A stretch of DNA of 64,000 nt, from positions 1 through 64,000 of the forward strand of contig JBAQYV010000056.1 in the NCBI GenBank assembly GCA_049790315.1. The letters are read 5' to 3'. The position numbers and the translations under genes are program-made. The notes below the pieces were generated by a model. The model was given only the letters and a program-made list of their open reading frames with translations, was not told where the DNA came from and ran no database searches. This document shows, piece after piece, positions 1 to 9,300 of the stretch. The first letter of the stretch is position 1. Each line of letters starts with the position of its first letter. Origin of the DNA: DASPOJ01 sp049790315. GTDB lineage: Bacteria > Acidobacteriota > Terriglobia > Acidiferrales > UBA7541.

Positions 1-393
1 AGTCTCCGACAAGCAAGAAGACCGTGACAATCGATAGCAGTGTTGCGAGATGGCAACGAATCTTGATTTTTCGAGATGACGGATTATTCAAGCGAGGCCT
101 CCTTCCAAAACTAGTTTCCCAATTGGCATCGATAATGAATTACATTTTTTCCAAATTCTCAAAATCTGACTATACAGGGAAATGAGTAAAAAAGTGTTTT
201 CAGTCCGCACAGCGACAGGCGAGCATTCTTAGCGACAACTTTCTAGGGACATAGCCGGCGGATTGTCGGCACTCGTTTCATTTTGGATGCGACCGAGCGT
301 CGCACTCCTGTCTCATCGCGAGGACAGGATTACAATCCGGCCCGCGTCACGACGCTATCGTGACTTCGCACAAAGCCGACGGCAGGTTCGGGC
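1..393. other. Non-coding left edge, downstream of the giant pectinase gene
   Basis: No convincing gene is seen here. The stretch lies 3' of the minus-strand giant gene. It holds two short inverted repeats at 306-329 and 346-364 (listed separately) and an AT-richer part at about 120-200. Reading frames that enter it from the right on the plus strand are antisense to the giant gene and carry no recognisable domain. Confidence 0.5.
306..364 (-). terminator. Tandem hairpins after the giant gene
   Basis: Two perfect 7-bp stems follow the minus-strand stop codon at 394. The nearer one is GTCACGA (346-352) with TCGTGAC (358-364) and a 5-nt loop. The farther one is TCCTGTC (306-312) with GACAGGA (323-329) and a 10-nt loop. 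Neither has a clear U tract, so the terminator role is inferred from position only. Confidence 0.35.
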
Positions 394-3300
394 TCACTGC
401 ACGATCAACGTCACGGTCGTCGTGTGCACGGCCGTACCGGAAGTTGCGGTTACTACGATCGAGTACGTTCCCGCGGGCGTTCCGTTCGGATTGCTTTCGA
501 CTGTGCGAGAAGCGCAGCCCGCAAGATACCCGGCCATCGCGACCAGCAGAACCAATGCGGCCGTCGGAACCAAGCGCCGCAGCGGCGATCGGTCATATCC
601 GGCTAGACCTATCCCCCCCAGGAATAGCGCAATCGCCGAGAGTGCCAACCATGTCGGCAATGACGTTGGAACGCTTGGCTCGTATGGTCCCAGCGGCCGT
701 GCCGGTGTAGCCGAAACCGTCGTTCGCGACGTCGTCGTCACCGTCATCGTCGTGCTGGTTCCCGGCGTCACGGAGCTCGGGTTGAACGTCGCCTCAGCGC
801 CTGTCGGTAAACCGGATGCCGTAAAGGTCACTTGGCTTGGCAACGTTCCGGCAACCGGCGCCGTCGTGATCACGAACATCGCCGATCCGCCCGCCGCCAC
901 CGTCTGCGGTCCGGTCGGACTCGATATGCTGTAATCGATCACGGTGAACGTCAGACCGTTTGACGCGCCAACAGTCGGTGCCGCATTCAACACGGTGACC
1001 GTCGCGGCGCCGCCGACGGAAAGATCGGTCGCCGGAACCGTAGCAGTCAACTGCGTCGCACTGACGAACGTCGTGGTCAATGCCGCTCCGTTCCATTGCA
1101 CAGCAGCGCCGCTCACGAAGTTGGTTCCCGTTACTGTCAACATAAAGCTGGCGGTGCCGTCAAGCGCGGACGTCTGCGACAACGACGCGAGGGTGGGCGT
1201 CAGGTTGTTGACCGTGAACATTTGCGGAGCGGTGCTCGCCGAGGCATATCCATTTGTGCTGGTGTATGCGGCGGAAAGCGTGTGCGTGCCAACGCTAAGA
1301 CCGTTCACCGAGGTGGATGCGGTCCCGTTGACGAGATTCACCGATATTGTCGTGGTATCGACTGTGAACACGACCGAGCCCGCCGGCGTCACTCCTACGC
1401 CGGACACTGTCGCGCTGACCGTCACGGCCTGTCCGACTAGCGGTGAGGCTGGCGATATCGCGCCCAGTGCAATCGTAGGCGTGGGCGCCACGGATGGTCC
1501 GGTCAACGTCAACTGTACAGTCGACGGCGTGGAGAGCGCGGCGTTTGCGAGATTGCCGTTGAACGTCGCGACATCGGTCGGATTGACGAAGGTTGTCGGC
1601 GTAAATGCAGCGGTCAGTGTGCAAACTCCGCCTACGTTCACGGCCGATGGCAAAGTTCCCGTGAGAGTGCAGTCAGTGGAAGTAGCAGCCGCCAGACTGA
1701 AGTCTGTTGTATCGGTCTGGCTTACCGACGTCAGTTGCAGCGCCTGATTGCCGGACTCAAGCAGCGACGCATTCTGCGGCCCAGCACCCGCGCTCGCGAA
1801 CTGCACGGCTCCCTGAGTACGCGTGAGTTTAAGAACGCCTCCCCCGCTTCCCGTGTAGAGATTTCCGGCAGCATCGATCGCCAACGCAGAAGGCGTAACG
1901 CTCGCTACTGTAAACGCCGCGCTGTTCGCGCTGGCCGGAACGGCGAGAATCGCGGCCGTGTCGGCAATCAGTAAGTTCCCTGCCGCATCCGTGGCGATCG
2001 CCGACGGTTTCACCGCCGTAGAAGTTACAGTCGACGTCGCCCCGGTCGACACGTTGAACCGGTAAATCGCCGGCGCGCCGGGATCCGTAACCAGCAAGTT
2101 TCCACTCGGATCGATAGCAAGTCCGGCGGGCGCAACCAAAGTGCCGACGGCAAGAACGCGCTGCGCTCCGGTAATCGGGCTGAGCTGATAAACGGCTAGC
2201 GCGGAAGAATCCGACACATAAAGATTGTTCAGCGCATCGACAGTCAATCCACCGGGCTTCGTAAACTGTGACGGCAACGTAGCAACCGCGCCAGTCGGTG
2301 AAACCTGCGTGATCAAACCGGTCGATGTATCGGCGACATAAACGAAACCCCGGGCATCGACGGCCACGGCGCCCGGCGCGGTGAGTGTTGCCAGGGTCGT
2401 CGAAGCGGCGCTTGTGCCCTGCGTGAGAGCTGCTGAGGCAAACTTCAACAGCGACTTGCTCTTAGCGTCCGACACGTAGACGTTTCCCGAATTATCGGTT
2501 GCAAGACCAGTGACCTGAAGGTTCGCACCAAAGTTAGTCTTGCTTGCGGGATCAAGCGTCGCACCTGCGCCAATGCCGGTGCCGGTAAGCGCGAGGAACG
2601 CCGTATTTCCACCGGAACTGTTCACCGTCAGCGGCGTTGAGCGCGCTCCCGGAACCGCCGGCGTAAAGCTGGAGTTCACGACGCAATCGACTGTCGTATC
2701 CAGGTTCGTGGTGCACGCCGGCGTGCCCAAACTCCACTCGCTCGAAGCAGCGGCGAAAGCATTGGCGGTCGCCGGGCTATCGCCCGCGATGAAATGAATC
2801 TCGATCGGTAACGTCGTGGTGGCGGCGGTCGCGGTGGCCGGCGAATTCAAGTTCGTCGATACCTTACGAATCCGCGCGTTCAACGTGTCAGAGACGTAGA
2901 TATTTCCGAGTGTGTCCGTGCCCACGCCGATGCCGTTGCCACCATCCCCGATAATGGCCTGGATTGCGGGGCAACCATCGCCGAAGCTGTCGGTTGCGCT
3001 GGCGCAATTCGTGGTCGTATCGCCCGCGATCGGGCGGATGAAGTCCGTACGGCCATCAACGAACCAAGCAGCGCCGGAACCGTCGGAAATATAGAGATCA
3101 CCGCTCGTATCCATGGCCAGCTTCTGCGGGTTCATCGTTATCGTGTTGGCGAGCGCCGGGCCGGCATACGCCGCGCTTCCTCCGCCGGCCAATGTGTAGA
3201 TGAATCCATTCTGTGGAGTCGTGACGCCGACTTTGTTCAAGAGTTGATAAAGCGCCGAGCCCGGTTCGCAGGTTACGCAAACCACGCGCACCTTCTGTGA

Positions 3301-6300
3301 ATCGGCGATGTAGACATTGTCGTTGGCATCCGTCAACACGCCCTGCGGATTATCGATCGTCGCGACGGTAGCGAGTCCATTATCGCCCGTTGATGTGGCA
3401 GCGCCTGTGCCCGCAAAAGTTTGGATCGTGCCCGTTGAATTGACAACGCGTATCTTGTTGTCACTCGTGTCCGCAATATAGACATTGCCGACGCTGTCCG
3501 CCCATGCGCCGCGCGGGTTGTTGAGCATAGCGGCCGTCGCTGCGCCGCCATCGCCATTTGTTGCCGTTGGAGACGAGGGCTTGGTTCCGTTGCCGCCAAC
3601 GAGAAAGAGCAAGCCGGTCGGGACACTAAACTTGTAAACCTTATTGTCGTCGTAGCCCGCGATGTAGACATTGCCCTGTGGATCGGTGGAGACGCCGCGC
3701 GGTTTGTCAAGTTTCACCAGCGACGGCGTGCAACCAACGGTCGCGCTCGGCAGGCAAGAAGTACCCGAAACAAAACCCGCGAAGTTGCTGATCACACCGT
3801 TCGGCGCAATCTTACGCACCAAGCTCGAGTTCGCATCCGTCAGATACACATTGCCAAACGGATCGGCGGCGACGCTGCGCAGATCGACCGATCCGCTAAA
3901 CACCATCGACGTTCCCTGGCAACCGTCACCGAAGCTGTCGGTGGATCCAGCGCACGCCGTGTTGGCGTTGGCCGCCGTGGAACCTCCTGCGATCGTGGAC
4001 ATCGTGTATGGCAGCGAGATGGGATTGCCGGGCAACGGAACCAAAACCGGCGGGTTCACGGTGATCGCGATTGGCGGCGTCGAGGAGGACGTCGCGAAGC
4101 TTCCGCTCGCGAGATACGTCGCCGTTACGCTGTCGACGCCGATCGGCAGGTCAACCGAAGCGATGGCCACTCCACTCGTTAGCGTGGCTGACGCGAGAGC
4201 TGTCGGCGTGGTGTTGCCAACGGTAGTGTACGAAAAGTTGACCGTTCCAGTCGGCGTTCCGGCGACGGAAGAGACCGTCGCGGTGAGCGTAACCGGAACT
4301 CCCAGAGTAGTGGTATTCGTATTCGCCGAAAGCCCGGTCGCGGTTACGGCCGGAGTAATCACAAGCGCGGCCGATGTCGATGTCGAGCCAGCGTTTACTC
4401 CGTCTCCGCTGTAGACACCAGAAATCGTATACGTTCCGACCGGCAAGCTGAAAATCGCCTGCGCCGTGCCCGAAGAACCGAGCGCCGCATTGCTGTAAAC
4501 AAGGCCGTTCACAACGAATTCAACCGTGCCCGTCGGGCTGCTTCCCAACACTGTAGCTGTCGCGGTGAACGCCGTGCCGAATGTGGTCGTAACCGGCACG
4601 CCGGACAAAGTTGTTGTGCTGGGGCTCAAGCTCCCGGCATTAACCGTGATGACGTACGGCTCCGTCGTCGAGTACGGCGTGCCCGATACCGTAGGAACGT
4701 AGTTCGAATCGCCCGAGTAGGTCGCGACGAACGTGTGTGTGCCGATCGAAAGACCGCTGAGCGGGATGGAAATCGTGTCGCCGGTTCCGGGTAGCGTCAC
4801 GGTGGTCGTGCTCCCGGCGCCGTCGCTTATCGTGACCGTGCCCGTGGGATATGCGCTGCCTCCCACCGCTGGAGTAAGAATCACGACAGCCGTAGCCGTC
4901 TGTCCAGCAGTGATCGTCTGCGGCAAGCCCGCGGGCCCCGTCAGCTCCGGCGCAATAAGTGTGAAGCCGCACGACGGCAACGATAACGATGTCGCCGTTC
5001 GATTATCGGCAAGGGTGTTGCCGTTCATTCCGACAAACGTCTGGTAATCGGTGACGATGTCCGTCGAGACCTGACCAGGACCGAGAGTCATCTGGGTTTC
5101 GCTAGGCGCGGGCGTCAGATCGGACGCGGGCAGCATCGCAAAACTCACGTTGTCCAGAGTGAGAATCAGTGGATTGATCACGCCATTGTTGTCCGCTCCC
5201 GTCAGGCCCACCGTACCAGCCGTCAGGAACGCGAGATTCTGCATCAGAATGCTCTTGAAGTTCGGTGTCAGGGTTCCGGTGTTGGTGTTGTAGACGGGCG
5301 TGAATTGAACTTCAATATTGTGATTCTCAAAGCACGAATTTGAATATTGGATGTTCTGCACCAGCCCGCCGCGATCGTTCGCGGATTTTATGCGGATTCC
5401 GGTGGAATTCGAATCAACGCTGCTGTTGCCGGCCAGCATGTTGCCGTCAAACAGGATGTTGCTCACACCGGCTGAAGTGAAGCTACCGATCGATTCGCCG
5501 TGGCCCGCGAAGAAATGATTATTGGTGACGGAAATATTCGTCGAGGCCGAGCTGGGTCCGCCAGAAGCGCCAACGGCAACGTTGTCGTCGCCGTCGGAGA
5601 TCCATGACCGCGTAATGGTGAAATTCTGTGCCTGATCGGGATCGATGCCGTCCGTATTACGTGCGCTGGTCGGCGTGACGATCTTAATGTCCCACGCGGT
5701 CAAGCCATTGACTTCCCCGCCGTTCGTGGAAACGTGGAACAGCGGAGAATTTTTCAGCGTGATCTTATAAAGCGTGACGTTCGTCGCATTGCCCACCTGA
5801 ATAAAGCGCGGATTTTGCTGGCTGCCGCCGCTATTGGCGATGGCCGACAGTCCCCACCAACTCTGCCCCGCGAAGCTCGACGGGAAAGCATTGATCAGAG
5901 TGTCGCCTCCACGGCCGTCCAGCTTGCCGAATCCCATCACGCCAACGTTCGAAACGCCTGTAATGTTGATCAGCGGCAGGCACGAAGACGTGGCCGTGTT
6001 GGAATTCACCGTGCCGCAAGTGTGCGTGCCTTGCACGACGTCGTAATCCTGCACGTTGCGCGAGAAATAAACGAAAACGCCAGGGTCGACCAGCAGAGTA
6101 ACTCCCGAAGGCATATTCAGCGGACCTGTGAGGTACGCATCGTGTCCAGCACCATCGATCGAAAGCCGTACGGCCTGATTCGTGTTCGCGCAGGAATTTA
6201 AAGCGGCCTGAATCCGCGCGCCGTCAGGATTGGTAATCGTGGCGTCGACAGAAGTCGGGATGTCATCGTTCACCGACGTCAGCGCCGCGGCAAGCGTCGC

Positions 6301-9300
6301 GCAAACGGATGGGAACTCGGGTTCAGTAACGGTGCGGCTGTCGCCCGTGGCCACGGGTGCTGCGAAAGTTGTCGCTTCAATCGTCAGCTCACCGTTCGTA
6401 AATGTGAATGTATAGTTGCCGGCCGCAAGCGTACCGGTAGACGCAACGATCGGATATTCGCCAATCGCCGTGGGAGTCGCCGGGGTCGTAGTGAGCGACG
6501 GGGCGCCGCTCGTTGCGCTCGTCTGCGTATCTCCGTTCGCAAAACCGGTTATCGTCGCGGTGTAAGCGGGCGCGCTCTGCCCCATCATGATTGTGATGTT
6601 GTTCGCCGCAACCTGCAGAATGCCTCGCGCAACCGTGATCGCGATCGCGTTTGACGTGCTGGCCGCGTTGGTGATGTCGCCGCCGTAACTCGCCGTCAGC
6701 GTGTGACTCCCCGCCGCAACACCCGTGAGCGAGTAACTGCAAGACCCTCCATTCAGCGTGCAGGTCCCGGCAGTCGCGCCATCCACAAGCAAACTCACCG
6801 CGCCCGTCGGGCTCACGCTGCCTGATGCGGGCGTTACAGAAACTGTCCCGGTAATCGCAGTGCCATACGTTGTGCTGGGATTCGCGGACGTAAGCACCGA
6901 AGTGGTGTTGGTTAACGAAGCGGCCACAGTGATTGTGAACGTAGACGAAGACGAACTTGCATTGAAATTCGAATCGCCTCCATACGTCATCGTGATTGTG
7001 TGCGGACCGACAGCCAGCGTACTGATAGTAAGATAAGCCTCACCGCTGGCATCGAGCGTACCGGACGCTAGCACCGTGCTGCCATCCAGGAATTGATATG
7101 CGCCGGTAGGAATCACTCCCGCGCCCGGAGTCACAGGCCTGCCCAGAATCGTCACACTGCTTCCCGCGTTCACCGTCAAGCTGCCCGTCGGCGCGAACGA
7201 ATTCACATCATTGGCCAACGCAGTTATCGGGTTCCAATTCGCCTGGAATCCCGTGTAGGTTTGCGCCGGCACCGTCGCCGAAAGAAATGCCACGGGATAA
7301 TATGCCGCGGCCTCCGCCGCCGTGAGACTCGTCTTGATGGAATTCGACGCTTCGATCGTTCCCGGGTCCTGCGATTCCGTTTCGCGCGTACCCGTAACAC
7401 CCGTGCCGGTGTTTCCTCCGGTGGGCGTCACATTGCCTGGCAGCGCAGCCGGATATCCGTCCGTTCCAACCGCCGGGTCCGTTAATGGAGAAGTGTTGTA
7501 CTCCGCGTACGTTGACGTCGGAAGATTTGTATCGCCCGAGAATTCTATCCAGCCGATCGGATTCACCTGATCAACTTTCGAATTGAGCATGATCCAGGTC
7601 GAATACTGTCCGTACGGCCGGCCGTAATCCAGTTGCGTCATCCCTGTGCTCTGCGAAAACAGAGTGCAGGCGTTACAGACATAGCCGCTCAAATAATCGC
7701 TGGCGCTGCCAGTTTCAAATTTCTTGTTCTGCGCTTCGATGGTTTCTGTTCCCGTGGCAGAATTGCCGTGCCACGCTGTGAAAAATGTCGTGTGGTCATA
7801 TACCATCGCCGCATCGCCGAACACATAGTCGACATCGCCGTTGATGGTTCCTTGCCACATGTATTGACGTGCCGCAGTGCAAGCGCTGCCGCATCCTTGG
7901 CTCCCCGCATAGAGCGTGTCCTGCTGGCTCGTCAGGTTCACGTTGTTCAACACAGCCTGATCCGCGGTAATCCACAACGCCAGCGCCTGCGAATTGCATT
8001 GTGTCCCGGCGTTGTAAATCGCTTGCAGTGTCTGCGCGGTCCCGGTATTCGCGCACGAACCGCTCGCCGTGGAATACGTGGTAGTTGTAGTGGGATCTGT
8101 GTTGTAAGTGTTTTGAATGGTCAGATACTCGGCGTAAAAATTAGCCGGGGTATATACAGCGTTGCCGGCCGTCGCCTGGTTGCCGATGAACGCGCTCTTC
8201 GAGACATCCAGTATCGATGATCCTTGATCTCCGCTGGCATTCGCATTGCCGGCGCCGCTGCCTGGGTAAACAAAGGGCGCTGAGAACGCACCATCCTCGC
8301 CCGCGATGATCACTTTCGTTGGATCGCCACCCAATCCGCGCAGCGACACATTGGGATAACTTATGGCGTTCTGCCCCGTGTAAGTTCCTGGCTTCAGGTA
8401 AATCGTGCCGCCGGTAACCGGTAGCGCAAGCAATGCAGCCGTCAGCGACGTGTAATTCCCGCTGCCGTCTGCCGCGACCACATTGTTTGACGCGCCGACT
8501 CCCGCGGTCGTGTTCGCCTTGGTCACTGCGTAGGTCGCCACCGAACCCGTGGATCCGATGTAATCGATCTGATCCGCCGGCGTAAACGTCACCGCCAGCG
8601 CATACGTGCCGATCGGCAGATAGCTCGAAGCGTCAATCGACGTCGTCGGTCCGCCCGAAGGCGTCGCGGTGTAAGTGAAATCTCCAGGGACGTTTGGCGC
8701 GACGGTCGCATCCAGCACGCCCGAACCAATGCCCTGGCTGAATTGCTGCGTTACGACAGCCGGCGACCAGGTCACGACCGTGGCCGCCTGCTCCACGCTG
8801 AAATTCGTGGTAGTCGAATTCGATCCAGTGAAACCGTTCTGCGTCGCATACGACGCCGCGATCGTGTGGCTACCCGCGCTGATGCCCGAAAGCGTCACGG
8901 TCGCAGCACCGCTGCCATTCAGCGTGTACTGCGCTGCGGTGCCGGAATCCACCGTCACGTTCACGGTACCCGATGCCGTCCCACTGCTCGCTGCAACGGT
9001 CACGGTAAATACGACAGTCGGCCCGGTGGCCACGTACACGGGATTCGCCGGCGTCTCTCCGCCAATCGTCGTCGTCGTTGTGATCGCCGCGCCTGTCTTC
9101 ACCGCACTCATCGTTAAACCGCCGATAGTCGACGCCGCCGGCACATAACTGAGCACATCGCTCACCGTCCCGGTGCCCGCCTGCGGCGTAAATGTCGCCG
9201 ACAGCGTGCAAGCATTGCCAACCGCCTGTGGCCCGAGCACGCTCGTCGTAAAGTCGCAAGGCGCGGTCGCTCCGCCCACCACCGCGAAGTCCGACGTGTC

